A stretch of DNA of 35,301 bases from Gemmatimonadota bacterium (GCA_019689775.1 JADGGV010000003.1:1-35301); one strand, 5' to 3'; shown: positions 6,331 to 14,216, counted from the first letter of the stretch. Notes: generated from the letters alone by a model not told the origin. Made by a program: numbers and translations.

Positions 6331-7470
6331 TCACCACTCCCGCAGCTCGCGGTAGTGCGCATCCCGCTCCACCGGGCGCTTGCCGGCATCCTTGATGATC
6401 CGGATGATCTCCTGGAACGTCAGTCCCTGCGGCGTGTGCGCGCCCGCCTCGTGGTAGATCTTCTCCCGCACGACCGTCCCCTCGAGATCGTCCACGCCGA
6501 AGTGCAGCGCCACCTGGCTCACCTTCGGCGTGTTCATGATCCAGTGCGTCTTGATGTGGTCGAAGTTGTCGAGGAACAGACGCCCGACCGCAAGGTTTTT
6601 CAGGTCGTCCACGCCGGTCGTCGCCGTCCCCGTCCGCCCGAGCCGCTCGCCCAGCTCGTTGTTGTCGGGGTGATACGCCAGCGGGATGTACGTCAGGAAG
6701 CCGCCGGTCTCGTCCTGGAGCTCGCGCAGCATCGCCAGGTGCTCGACCCGGTCCCGGTACGTCTCCACGTGCCCGTAGAGCATCGTGCAGTTCGTGCGGA
6801 TGCCGAGACCGTGCGCCACCCGGTGGACCTCCAGCCACTCCTCCGCCGCGAGCTTTCGCTCGGCGATCGTCGCCCGCACCCCGCGCGAGAAGACCTCGGC
6901 CCCGCCGCCCGGCATCGTGTCGAGCCCCGCCGCCTTCAGCCGCGACAGCACGTCCGCGTACGTCGTCTTCTCGATCCGCGCCAGGTTGGCGATCTCCACC
7001 GCGGTCAGCGCCTTGATCTCGACGCCCGGGTGCCGCGCCTTCAACCCCCGGATCAGCTCCTCGTAGTACTCGAGCCGCAGCTTCGGGTGCAACCCGCCGA
7101 CGATGTGAAACTCCCGGATCGGCGTGTCCTTGATGATGTCCCCCTCCGCGATCGCCTCCTCGACGCTCATCGTGTACGCCCCCTCCTCCTTCGGCATCCG
7201 GGCAAAGGAGCAGAAGACGCACGTGTTGCGGAGGATGCAGACGTTCGTCGGATTGATGTGCTGGTTCGCCACGAAGAAGATGCGATCCCCGTTCTTCCGT
7301 CGGTTGGCCCAATCGGCCATCGCGCCGATGGCGAGGAGGTCGTGGGACTCGAACAGGGCGACCCCGTCTTCCACGTCGAGCCGCACGCCGGCGACGACCT
7401 TCTCGGCGATCGGCTCGAGGCGGGGGTCGGTCGGTCGAATGACCAGTTCTTCGGTGAACGCCGGGTACAT
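6331..7470 (-). CDS. mqnE: Aminodeoxyfutalosine synthase (radical SAM)
   Basis: MqnE joins SAM to 3-(1-carboxyvinyloxy)benzoate to give aminodeoxyfutalosine, an early step of the futalosine menaquinone pathway. The ATG at 7470 gives 379 residues, the usual length. Family features include HINPTNVC, EFHIVGGLHPKLRLEYYEEL, ALTAVEIANLARIEK, DTMPGGGAEVFS, NCTMLYGHVET and LTYIPLAYHPDNNEL. The cluster-binding cysteines are C78, C84 and C87, that is C-x5-C-x2-C rather than the textbook C-x3-C-x2-C. A longer start at TTG 7548 would fall inside the predicted -35 element, so I reject it. mqnA, mqnB and mqnD are not in the window. Confidence 0.92.
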   Translation of the reverse strand: MYPAFTEELVIRPTDPRLEPIAEKVVAGVRLDVEDGVALFESHDLLAIGAMADWANRRKNGDRIFFVANQHINPTNVCILRNTCVFCSFARMPKEEGAYTMSVEEAIAEGDIIKDTPIREFHIVGGLHPKLRLEYYEELIRGLKARHPGVEIKALTAVEIANLARIEKTTYADVLSRLKAAGLDTMPGGGAEVFSRGVRATIAERKLAAEEWLEVHRVAHGLGIRTNCTMLYGHVETYRDRVEHLAMLRELQDETGGFLTYIPLAYHPDNNELGERLGRTGTATTGVDDLKNLAVGRLFLDNFDHIKTHWIMNTPKVSQVALHFGVDDLEGTVVREKIYHEAGAHTPQGLTFQEIIRIIKDAGKRPVERDAHYRELREW

Positions 7471-7519
7471 GAACGAATTCCGGCTAAAGGTCTCGGCTAC
7501 GGTCCGTGTTGCGGCGGGA

Positions 7520-7548
7520 AGAATAGGCCAGTGGCCCGGCGCGGGCAA
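7520..7548 (-). promoter_or_regulatory. Predicted sigma70-type promoter of mqnE-mqnC
   Basis: On the minus strand TTGCCC (7548-7543, 4/6 to the -35 consensus) is followed by a 17-bp spacer and TATTCT (7525-7520, 4/6 to the -10 consensus). Transcription would start near 7513, leaving a leader of about 43 nt before the mqnE ATG at 7470. The site lies in the 279-bp gap after fabF, where a promoter is expected. Confidence 0.55.
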
Positions 7549-7559
7549 GGAAGGATGTC

Positions 7560-7611
7560 GCGCCCCGCCGGCCTCGCGCCCGCAGGCGCCGGCCTCGATG
7601 CGCCCCGCCGG
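7560..7611. repeat. Short direct repeats in the fabF-mqnE gap
   Basis: GCGCCCCGCCGG occurs at 7560-7571 and again at 7600-7611, and CGCCGGCCTCG at 7566-7576 and 7587-7597. A degenerate third copy follows near 7622. In DNA this GC-rich such words can arise by chance. No gene is visible between 7471 and 7749. Confidence 0.3.
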
Positions 7612-7693
7612 ACCGGCCGAGGTGCGCCCCGCGGGCGCCCGAGGGGGGCGGGTCCGTGGTCTTCGGCCCCACCGCAGGACGCGAATGCGACGA

Positions 7694-7715
7694 GGGCCCG
7701 GCCATGGCCGGGCCC
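7694..7715 (-). terminator. Perfect 22-bp palindrome after fabF
   Basis: Positions 7694-7715 are a perfect palindrome centred on CCATGG with GGGCCC at each end. It starts 34 bp past the fabF stop, at the expected end of the lipid operon. No U-tract follows. As RNA it would fold into a strong GC stem; as DNA its two-fold symmetry could also bind a dimeric protein. Confidence 0.5.
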
Positions 7716-7749
7716 CCGCGTACGTCCCGCCGTGCGCGGCGCGAGCCGC

Positions 7750-9018
7750 CTACTCCTCGAACCGGCGGAGGATCAGCGTGACGTTGTGCCCGCCGAACCC
7801 GAACGAGTTGCTCGCCGCGTACTCCACCTCGCGCTCCACCATCCGGTTGTGCGCGTAGTCGAGGTCGCACGCCGGGTCCGGCGAGCTGAAGTTGATGGTC
7901 GGCGGGATCTTCCCCTCCTTCACGACCAGCGCGCAGATGACCGCCTCGACGGCGCCGGCCGCGCCGAGCAGGTGCCCGGTCATCGACTTCGTCGAGCCCA
8001 TGACCAGCTTGCGGGCATGCTCGCCAAAGACCGCCTTCACGGCCAGCGTCTCGTTCAGGTCGTTCATCGGCGTCGACGTCCCGTGCGCGTTGATGTAGCC
8101 GACCGCTTCGGGGCCGATCCCCGCGTCGCGCAGCGCCGCCCGCATGGCGAGCTGCGCCCCGGCCCCCTCCGGCGCCGGCGCCGTGAGGTGATACGCATCC
8201 GCGCTCTGCCCGAAGCCGACGAGCTCCGCCAGAATCGGCGCGCCCCGCCGGCGCGCGTGCGTCAGCCGCTCGAGGACGAGCGTGCCCGCGCCCTCACCGA
8301 GCACGAAGCCGTCCCGCGTCGCGTCGAACGGCCGGCTCGCCGTCTCCGGCGAGTCGTTGCGCGTCGACAGCGCCTTCATGTTCGCGAAGCCGGCGATCGT
8401 CATCGGCGTCACGGTCGCCTCGGCGCCGCCCGCAATCATCACGTCGGCCTCGCCCCGCTGGATCATGCGGTACGCCTCACCGACCGCGTGCGCGCTCGAG
8501 GCACACGCGGATACGGTCGCGAAGTTCGGCCCACGGAATCCGTAGCGCATCGACACGTGCCCGGCGGCGATGTCCGGGATGAACATCGGCACGAAGAACG
8601 GGCTGATCCGCTTCGGCCCGCGCTCCACCATCGTCCGCGCCTGTTCCTCGAACGTGGCGATGCCGCCGATGCCGCTGCCGATCAGGACGCCGACCCGGTC
8701 CTTGTCGATCGAGTCGAGCTGCTCCTCCAGCCCCGCCGCGCGCACCGCCTGCTGCGACGCCGCCAGCGCGAACTGGGCGAAGCGGTCCGTGCGCTTCACC
8801 TCCTTACGGTCCATGTACTGCTCGGGCTCGAAGCCCTTGACCTCGCACGCGAAGCGCACGTCGAAGTCCGGCGTCACCTCGAACTGCGTGATCGGCGCGC
8901 CGCCGCTCTTCCCCTCGAGCAGGGCGCGCCAGGTGGTCTCGACGTCGTTCCCCACCGGCGTGACCAGCCCCACGCCGGTGAGGACGACGCGACCCTCGTC
9001 GGACGCTCGGGTCACCAT
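7750..9018 (-). CDS. fabF: 3-oxoacyl-ACP synthase II
   Basis: FabF condenses malonyl-ACP with growing acyl-ACP during fatty-acid elongation. The 422-residue protein has the thiolase fold and the full Cys-His-His site: C172 (TVSACASSAHA), H312 (NAHGTSTPMND) and H349 (GHLLGAAGAVEA), plus K344. The C-terminal NSFGFGGHN is typical of KAS II. The ATG at 9018 is preceded by GGAG with good spacing. Ten or so extra residues before VVLTGVGLVTPVG are a mild N-terminal extension. It is the last gene of the lipid cluster, 34 bp after acpP, and is followed by a palindrome. Confidence 0.96.
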   Translation of the reverse strand: MVTRASDEGRVVLTGVGLVTPVGNDVETTWRALLEGKSGGAPITQFEVTPDFDVRFACEVKGFEPEQYMDRKEVKRTDRFAQFALAASQQAVRAAGLEEQLDSIDKDRVGVLIGSGIGGIATFEEQARTMVERGPKRISPFFVPMFIPDIAAGHVSMRYGFRGPNFATVSACASSAHAVGEAYRMIQRGEADVMIAGGAEATVTPMTIAGFANMKALSTRNDSPETASRPFDATRDGFVLGEGAGTLVLERLTHARRRGAPILAELVGFGQSADAYHLTAPAPEGAGAQLAMRAALRDAGIGPEAVGYINAHGTSTPMNDLNETLAVKAVFGEHARKLVMGSTKSMTGHLLGAAGAVEAVICALVVKEGKIPPTINFSSPDPACDLDYAHNRMVEREVEYAASNSFGFGGHNVTLILRRFEE

Positions 9019-9052
9019 CCGCGCTCCGTCCTGCTCCGCGGTCGAGCCACGC

Positions 9053-9295
9053 TCACTCGACTCCCTTCTCCCGCAGGTAGTTCACCGCATCGCCAACCGT
9101 CTGGAGCTTCTCGGCGTCCTCGTCCGGGATCTCGATGCCGAACTCCTCCTCGAAGGCCATCACGAGCTCGACCGTGTCCAGGGAGTCGGCCCCGAGGTCC
9201 TCCACGAACGACGCCTCGTCCGTGACCTTCTCCGGCTCGACCCCGAGCTCGTTCACGATGATCTCCTTGACCTTCTCCGCCACATTGTCCGCCAT
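9053..9295 (-). CDS. acpP: Acyl carrier protein
   Basis: This small acidic protein of 80 residues carries acyl chains on a phosphopantetheine arm. The attachment site is S38 in DLGADSLDTVELVMAFEEEF, the signature of fatty-acid AcpP. It begins MADNVAEKVKEII, and the ATG at 9295 has GAGGA 5 nt upstream. It lies between fabG and fabF, the standard position for AcpP. The composition is strongly acidic, as expected for helix II contacts with Fab enzymes. Confidence 0.97.
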   Translation of the reverse strand: MADNVAEKVKEIIVNELGVEPEKVTDEASFVEDLGADSLDTVELVMAFEEEFGIEIPDEDAEKLQTVGDAVNYLREKGVE

Positions 9296-9317
9296 CGAAT
9301 CCTCACGGTTGGGGTGA

Positions 9318-10082
9318 TCACATCACCATTCCGCCGTCGACCACGATCGTCTGTCCCGTGATGTAGCTCGCCGCGGGACCGGCGAGAAAGCGCACCACAC
9401 CGGCGACATCCTGCGGCTGCCCGAGGCGGCCGAGGGCGATCTGCCCGATCAGCGCTTCCCGTGCGGCGTCGCCCAGCGCCGCCGTCATCTCCGTCTCGAT
9501 GTAGCCCGGCGCCACCGCGTTGCACAACACGTTGCGGGACGCCAGCTCCTTCGCCACCGCCTTCGTCAGGCCGATCAGCCCGGCCTTCGACGCGGCGTAA
9601 TTCGCCTGCCCCTTGTTGCCGACGAGCCCCACGACGCTCGTGATGTTGATAATCCGTCCCTGGCGCCGGCGCATCATCCCCTTCGCCGCCGCCCGGATCA
9701 GGTTGAACGCGCCTTTGAGGTTCGTGTCCAACACCCGGTCCCACGCCTCGTCGGAGATGCGCACCAGCAGGTTGTCCTGCGTGACGCCGGCGTTGTTCAC
9801 GAGCACGTCGACCGGGCCCAGCTCCGCCTCGACCGCCTGAAGCAGCGCGTCCACGGCCGCCGCATCGGCGACGTCGCAGGCGAAGCCGCCGTGCCCCGTG
9901 CCCGGCAGCACCGCGGCCGCCGCCAGCGCCCGCTCGCGGTCCCGCGCCACCACCGCCACCCGCGCGCCCGCCGCCGCCAGCGCCTCGGCCACCGCCCGGC
10001 CGATCCCGCGGCTCCCGCCGGTGACCAGCGCGACCTGCCCCGCCAGCTCCTTCCCCTCCGCCGTCATCGCCGCGTCGCTCAT
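9318..10082 (-). CDS. fabG: 3-oxoacyl-ACP reductase
   Basis: FabG reduces 3-oxoacyl-ACP with NADPH in each elongation cycle. This short-chain dehydrogenase has 254 residues from ATG 10082. The nucleotide motif TGGSRGIG is at 21-28, NNAG at 96-99, and the catalytic N121, S149, Y162 and K166 (NYAASKAGLIG) are all present. The C-terminus YITGQTIVVDGGMVM is typical. The start overlaps the fabD stop by 4 bp (ATGA); an in-frame ATG five codons later is an alternative. It belongs to the lipid operon between fabD and acpP. Confidence 0.96.
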   Translation of the reverse strand: MSDAAMTAEGKELAGQVALVTGGSRGIGRAVAEALAAAGARVAVVARDRERALAAAAVLPGTGHGGFACDVADAAAVDALLQAVEAELGPVDVLVNNAGVTQDNLLVRISDEAWDRVLDTNLKGAFNLIRAAAKGMMRRRQGRIINITSVVGLVGNKGQANYAASKAGLIGLTKAVAKELASRNVLCNAVAPGYIETEMTAALGDAAREALIGQIALGRLGQPQDVAGVVRFLAGPAASYITGQTIVVDGGMVM

Positions 10083-11002
10083 GAGTTCAGGAACGCCTCC
10101 GCCTCGTCCGCCGTGCCGATGCTCCGCACCTCGACTTCGCGCGAGACCCGCTTCAGCAGCCCCGCGAGCACGCTCCCGGGGCCCAGCTCCAGGAACCGGG
10201 TCACCCCGACGCCGACCAGGTACTGCATGCTCGCCGTCCAGCGCACGGGCGACGTCAGTTGCCGCACCAGCAGCCGACGCGCCTCGCCCGGCTCGGCCAC
10301 CGGCTCGGCGGTTACGTTCGACACGATCGGGAAACGAGGCGTCGCCAGCTCCACCTCGGCCAGCCGGGCCTCCAGCCCGGCTTCCGCCACCGCCATGAGC
10401 GGCGAGTGGAACGCGCCGGAGACGTTCAGCCGCACCGCGCGCTTCGCGCCGGCCGCCGTCGCCAGCGTCATGGCGCGCTCGACGGCCGCGAGGTCGCCGC
10501 TGATGACTACCTGCGCCGGCGAGTTGTAGTTCGCCGGCACGCACTCCCCGTCGGGCCCGGAGGCCTCGCGGCAGACGCGCTCGACCGCGGCGTCGTCCAG
10601 GCCGAGCAGCGCGGCCATCGTCCCCGGCCGCTCCTGGCCCGCGCGGAACATCAGCTCGCCGCGCCGACGCACCGTCCGCAGTGCGTCCGCGTAGGCGAGG
10701 GAGCCCGCCACCACGTAGGCGCTGAACTCGCCGAGCGAGTGTCCGGCCCCGTACGCCGCATCGCCCAGCCGCTCCGCCAGCACCCGCGCCACCGCGACCG
10801 AGTGGGCCAGGATCGCCGGCTGCGCGTTCAGCGTCAGCGTCAGCTCCTCCTCCGGGCCCTCCCACATGAGCCGCGTCAGCGGCACGCCCAGCGCCGCGTC
10901 GGCCTCCTCGAACGCCGCGCGCGCGGCCGGAAAACGCTCGGCCAGGTCGCGTCCCATCCCGAGGAACTGCGAGCCCTGGCCCGGAAAGAGCAGCGCTACC
11001 AA
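10079..11002 (-). CDS. fabD: Malonyl-CoA:ACP transacylase
   Basis: FabD moves malonyl groups from CoA to ACP, supplying the extender unit for fatty-acid synthesis. The protein has 307 residues with FPGQGSQFLGMG near the N-terminus, the nucleophile S89 in GAGHSLGEFSA and the catalytic H199 in SGAFHSPLM. The only suitable start before FPGQGSQ is TTG at 11002, which lies inside the last codons of fabH, so the genes overlap by 7 bp. A purine stretch (GGTGAT) lies a few bases upstream. TTG is a weak start and may hold FabD output low. The 3' end overlaps fabG by 4 bp. Confidence 0.95.
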   Translation of the reverse strand: MVALLFPGQGSQFLGMGRDLAERFPAARAAFEEADAALGVPLTRLMWEGPEEELTLTLNAQPAILAHSVAVARVLAERLGDAAYGAGHSLGEFSAYVVAGSLAYADALRTVRRRGELMFRAGQERPGTMAALLGLDDAAVERVCREASGPDGECVPANYNSPAQVVISGDLAAVERAMTLATAAGAKRAVRLNVSGAFHSPLMAVAEAGLEARLAEVELATPRFPIVSNVTAEPVAEPGEARRLLVRQLTSPVRWTASMQYLVGVGVTRFLELGPGSVLAGLLKRVSREVEVRSIGTADEAEAFLNS

Positions 11003-11988
11003 CGGATCACCGAAGAGGCCCAGGTGAAGCCCGCGCCGAACGCCACCATGAGGATGATGTCGCCGCTGCGCACGCGCCCCTGCTCGATCGCCTCGTCGAG
11101 CGCGATGGGGATCGTCGCCGAGCTCATGTTCCCGTAGCGGTCCACGTTCACGAAGACCTTTTCCATCGGCACCTTGGCGTACTTCGCCGTGGCCTCGATG
11201 ATCCGGATGTTCGCCTGGTGGGGGATGAAGAGGTCGACGTCCTCACCCGTCAGGCCGGCCCGCAGGAGCGCCTGGTCCGCCGCGTCCGCCATCGACTTCA
11301 CCGCCGACTTGAAGACCTCGCGGCCGGCCATCTTGACCATGTGATCGCGCCGCTCGAGCGCCTCGTGGGTCATCGGCTCGACGACGCCGCCCACGGGCCG
11401 CCAGAGCAACTCCGCCAGCGTCCCGTCCGAGCGGATGTAGTTCGAGAGGACGCCCCGCCCGTTCGTGCTCTTCCGCACCACGACCGCGCCCGCGCCGTCG
11501 CCGAACAGCACCGCCGTCGAGCGGTCCGACATGTCCGTGATGCCCGTCATCTTCTCCGCCGAGACGACGAGCACGATCTCCGCGCGCCCGGCGGCGATCT
11601 GCCCCTCCGCCACGCCGAGCGCGTAGATGAAGCCGGAGCACGCCGCCGACACGTCGAACGCCGCGGCGTTCGTGGCGCCCAATTCCGCCTGGATCGCGCA
11701 CGCGGTCGAAGGCAGCAGCCGGTCCGGCGTCGCCGTCGCGCAGATCAGCACGTCGATCTCGCCCGGCTCGATCCCCGCCCGGCACATCGCGACCTTCGCC
11801 GCCTCCACCCCCATGTAGCCCGCGCCGATCTCGCGCGGCGCGATCCGCCGCTCCCGGATCCCCGTGCGCTCCCGGATCCACTCGTCGGACGTGTCGAGCG
11901 TCTTCTCGAAGTCCTGATTCGTCACGACGTTGTCGGGCAGCCATCGGCCCGTCGACGCGATCTCGACGATCGGCTTCGGTCGCTTCAT
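10996..11988 (-). CDS. fabH: 3-oxoacyl-ACP synthase III
   Basis: FabH starts fatty-acid synthesis by condensing acyl-CoA with malonyl-ACP. Its substrate choice sets straight or branched chains, which cannot be read here. The protein has 330 residues with the catalytic triad C117 (FDVSAACSGFIYAL), H257 (FIPHQANIRI) and N287 (RYGNMSSATIPIAL), and ends with GAGFTWASSVIRW. The ATG at 11988 overlaps the plsX stop by 4 bp and has GGAGG upstream. The order plsX-fabH-fabD-fabG-acpP-fabF matches the well-known cluster of Escherichia coli. Confidence 0.96.
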   Translation of the reverse strand: MKRPKPIVEIASTGRWLPDNVVTNQDFEKTLDTSDEWIRERTGIRERRIAPREIGAGYMGVEAAKVAMCRAGIEPGEIDVLICATATPDRLLPSTACAIQAELGATNAAAFDVSAACSGFIYALGVAEGQIAAGRAEIVLVVSAEKMTGITDMSDRSTAVLFGDGAGAVVVRKSTNGRGVLSNYIRSDGTLAELLWRPVGGVVEPMTHEALERRDHMVKMAGREVFKSAVKSMADAADQALLRAGLTGEDVDLFIPHQANIRIIEATAKYAKVPMEKVFVNVDRYGNMSSATIPIALDEAIEQGRVRSGDIILMVAFGAGFTWASSVIRW

Positions 11989-13004
11989 GCACCCTCCGCG
12001 AGTCGGCGGGAGCCTCGCACCGCGCCGTGCGCGCCGAGGTCCGCCGCGATGTGGCCCACCATCTGCGTCTCGACCGCCTGGATCGCGACACGGATGGCGT
12101 TCCGGACCGCCCGCGGCGGCGAACCGCCGTGACAGATGATCGAAATGCCGTTGACGCCCAGCAGCGGCGCACCACCGTACGACGTGTAATCGAGCGCCTC
12201 CCACAGGCGCGACCGCTCCGGCCCGCCCGCCGCCGGCGAGCCACCGCCGTTGTCCAGGAGCTGGCAGAAGAACTGCGCCACCGACTCGTAGAACTTCAGC
12301 AGTACGTTGCCTACGAAGCCGTCCGTCACGAGCACGTCGCAGACGCCCCGGATGATGTCACGCCCCTCGACGTTCCCCGCGAAGTTCAACGTCGGATCCT
12401 CGCGCAGCAGCCGGTGCGTCTCGACCGCCAGCTCGTTCCCCTTCTCCGGCTCCTCACCAATGTTCAGGAGCCCGACCCGGGGATTCCCCCGCCGGAGCAC
12501 GTCCGTGGCGTAGATCGAGCCGAGATGAGCGAACTGCAAGAGGTGGTGCGGCTTGCTGTCCACGTTCGCGCCGGCGTCCAGCATCACCACCGGCTCCGTC
12601 GCGGTCGGCAGCAGCGTGGCCACCGCCGGCCGGTCCACGCCCGGGAGCGGCCGCAGAATGAAGAGCGACGCCGCCATCACCGCCCCCGTCGAGCCCGCGC
12701 TGACGAACGCGTCGACCTTCCCTTCCCGCTGGAGCGTCAGCCCCACCACGATCGACGAGTCCGGCTTGCGCCGCACCGCCGTGGCGGGCGCCTCTCCCGG
12801 CGTGATCGACTGCGACGCGTGGACCACCTCCAGGCGACCCTCCGGGACCGGGCCCGACCGCGCCAGCTCCGCCTCGACGACGCGCCGGTCGCCCACCAAC
12901 ACGATCTGAAAGTCGCCGGGCAGCTCGCGCAACGCCTGGACGGCCCCCTGCACCTCGACCTCGGGATGCCGGTCCGTCCCCATGGCATCGAGCGCGATGC
13001 GCAC
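11985..13004 (-). CDS. plsX: Phosphate acyltransferase
   Basis: PlsX converts acyl-ACP to acyl-phosphate, the donor for glycerol-3-phosphate acylation by PlsY at the membrane. From GTG 13004 there are 339 residues starting VRIALDAMGTDRHPEVEVQGA, the family N-terminus. Further motifs include GSTGAVMAASLFILRPLPGV, MLDAGANVDSKPHHLLQFAH, LLNIGEEPEKGNEL, FAGNVEGRDI and VTDGFVGNVLLKFYES. The GTG has GAGGAGG 7 nt upstream, and that site overlaps the rpmF stop codon, so translation is likely coupled. It overlaps fabH by 4 bp. Confidence 0.95.
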   Translation of the reverse strand: MRIALDAMGTDRHPEVEVQGAVQALRELPGDFQIVLVGDRRVVEAELARSGPVPEGRLEVVHASQSITPGEAPATAVRRKPDSSIVVGLTLQREGKVDAFVSAGSTGAVMAASLFILRPLPGVDRPAVATLLPTATEPVVMLDAGANVDSKPHHLLQFAHLGSIYATDVLRRGNPRVGLLNIGEEPEKGNELAVETHRLLREDPTLNFAGNVEGRDIIRGVCDVLVTDGFVGNVLLKFYESVAQFFCQLLDNGGGSPAAGGPERSRLWEALDYTSYGGAPLLGVNGISIICHGGSPPRAVRNAIRVAIQAVETQMVGHIAADLGAHGAVRGSRRLAEGA

Positions 13005-13015
13005 GGCCAGCCTCC

Positions 13016-13201
13016 TCAGAGCTCCTCTTCGACCTCGAGCACCTGCTGGCCGCCGTACGTCCCGCACGACCGGCAAACGCGGTGCGGCATCCGATAGTCC
13101 CCACACTTCGCGCAGCGGACCAGCGTCGCCGCCTCCGCCCGAACGTCGCCGCGCCGCTTCCGCTTGCGCTGCTTGGACACCCGCTTCTTCGGAACCGCCA
13201 T
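13016..13201 (-). CDS. rpmF: 50S ribosomal protein L32
   Basis: This 61-residue basic protein of the large ribosomal subunit starts MAVPKKRVSKQRKRKRRGD, the typical L32 N-terminus. It has a zinc-ribbon pattern, C-x2-C (CAKC) and later C-x2-C (CRSC), so it is the zinc-binding form. AAGGGGGA lies 4 nt before the ATG. It sits between yceD and plsX, the common arrangement that ties ribosome production to membrane lipid synthesis. Confidence 0.97.
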   Translation of the reverse strand: MAVPKKRVSKQRKRKRRGDVRAEAATLVRCAKCGDYRMPHRVCRSCGTYGGQQVLEVEEEL

Positions 13202-13214
13202 GAGTCCCCCTTGG

Positions 13215-13724
13215 TCAGTCGAGCTTCAGCTTCCGGAGCGGACCCCAGCGGTCGTCCACGTCCGGCTCGCCGCAGGCGCACTCGCCCTCGTTCAGATTCC
13301 CCCCGCAACGCGGACACAGCCCGCGGCACGCCTCCGAGCAGACCGCGTACGGCGGCACCGCCAGCAGAACCTGCTCCCGGACCAGCTCCCGCAGGTCCAG
13401 GTCGCGCCCCCGCGCAGGAAGCGGATAGACCTCCTCCTCCTCCGCCTCCGCCCGGTCGACGCCGGAGCGGAAGAGCGCCGCGACATCCTCGTCGATCGCC
13501 ACCCGGACGTCCCGCAGGCAGCGGCGGCACGACACCGCCGCCTCGCCCTCGATCGCGCCGCGCACGACCACGTCCGGCCCGGCCCGTTGCGCCTCCAGGT
13601 GGACGCCGAGCGGCCGGCTCAACGAGAGCCCGGTGCCTTGCCACATCGGGTCGTCCGGTGGCACGGCCTCGTCGAGGCGCAGCTTGCCGTCGCGCTCGAG
13701 GCGGCCCAGGTCCAACTCCAGCAT
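13215..13724 (-). CDS. yceD: DUF177/YceD-family zinc-binding protein
   Basis: YceD-type proteins are co-encoded with L32 in most bacteria and have been linked to rRNA/ribosome maturation; the exact role is uncertain. The ATG at 13724 gives 169 residues. Cysteine pairs are conserved as in the family: C66 and C69 (VSCRRC), then C129, C133, C137 and C140 (CSEACRGLCPRC), followed by C149 and C151. A central acidic stretch (AEAEEEEVYPL) is also typical. A TTG at 13733 would add three residues. No Shine-Dalgarno sequence is visible. If the promoter upstream is real, the transcript would start about at the ATG and be leaderless. It is the first gene of the lipid cluster. Confidence 0.88.
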   Translation of the reverse strand: MLELDLGRLERDGKLRLDEAVPPDDPMWQGTGLSLSRPLGVHLEAQRAGPDVVVRGAIEGEAAVSCRRCLRDVRVAIDEDVAALFRSGVDRAEAEEEEVYPLPARGRDLDLRELVREQVLLAVPPYAVCSEACRGLCPRCGGNLNEGECACGEPDVDDRWGPLRKLKLD

Positions 13725-13732
13725 AGCTGTCA

Positions 13733-13761
13733 AAGATGACCAGATTTCAAGGCCCTGTCAA
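13733..13761 (-). promoter_or_regulatory. Candidate promoter of the yceD-rpmF-plsX-fab cluster
   Basis: In the 59-bp gap after ndk a perfect -35 hexamer TTGACA (13761-13756) is followed by 17 bp and a poor -10, CATCTT (13738-13733, 3/6). A second TTGACA lies at 13733-13728, 28 bp from the first. Transcription from the first would begin near 13726, two bases before the yceD ATG. The -10 is weak, so this is tentative. Confidence 0.4.
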
Positions 13762-13783
13762 CCGACCGGGCCCGCGGCCGCAC

Positions 13784-14209
13784 TCACGGCGCCGTGCCGA
13801 GAAGGTCCGCTTCCGAGAAGAAGAAGCGAGCTTCGCGCCAGGCGTTCTCGACGGAGTCGGAGGCGTGGATCGCGTTGCGCTCCTTGGATTCGGCGAACCG
13901 CTTGCGGACCGTGCCTTCGGCGGCCTCGGCGGGATCGGTGGCGCCGATCGCCTCGCGCAGCGCGGCCACCGCGTTCTCGCGCTCGAGGACCGCGGGGATT
14001 ACGGGGCCGGAGGTCATGAAGCGAACGAGGGATTCGTAGAACGGCCGCTCGCGGTGGACGGCGTAGAACTCCCGAGCCTGCGCCTCGGACAGCCGCATCA
14101 TGCGGATGGCGCGGATGCGAAAGCCCTTCTCCTCGAGGAGGGCCAGGATTCGGGCGGCGTTCCCGGCGGCGACCGCGTCGGGCTTGATGATCGTGAGCGT
14201 CTGCTCCAT
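13784..14209 (-). CDS. ndk: Nucleoside diphosphate kinase
   Basis: Ndk transfers phosphate between nucleoside tri- and diphosphates in the cytoplasm to balance NTP pools. The 141-residue protein begins MEQTLTIIKPDAVAAGNAARIL. The phospho-histidine is H115 in ERNAIHASDSVENAW, and GATDPAEAAEGTVRKRFA fits the nucleotide-binding loop. The length is normal for a bacterial Ndk. The gene starts 7 bp after the EIIA-CBS gene without a clear ribosome-binding site. Placement downstream of sucCD is metabolically sensible: Ndk can redistribute NTP made by succinyl-CoA synthetase. Confidence 0.95.
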   Translation of the reverse strand: MEQTLTIIKPDAVAAGNAARILALLEEKGFRIRAIRMMRLSEAQAREFYAVHRERPFYESLVRFMTSGPVIPAVLERENAVAALREAIGATDPAEAAEGTVRKRFAESKERNAIHASDSVENAWREARFFFSEADLLGTAP

Positions 14210-14216
14210 GGCTGGG

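Noticed and set aside
7471..7548. Longer mqnE starting at TTG 7548
   Set aside because: The codon overlaps the predicted -35 element, the added residues are not family-like, and ATG 7470 gives the normal length.
6166..9225. A plus-strand frame of about 1,000 codons over mqnE and fabF
   Set aside because: It is antisense to both genes, whose catalytic residues are intact, and shows no domain of its own.
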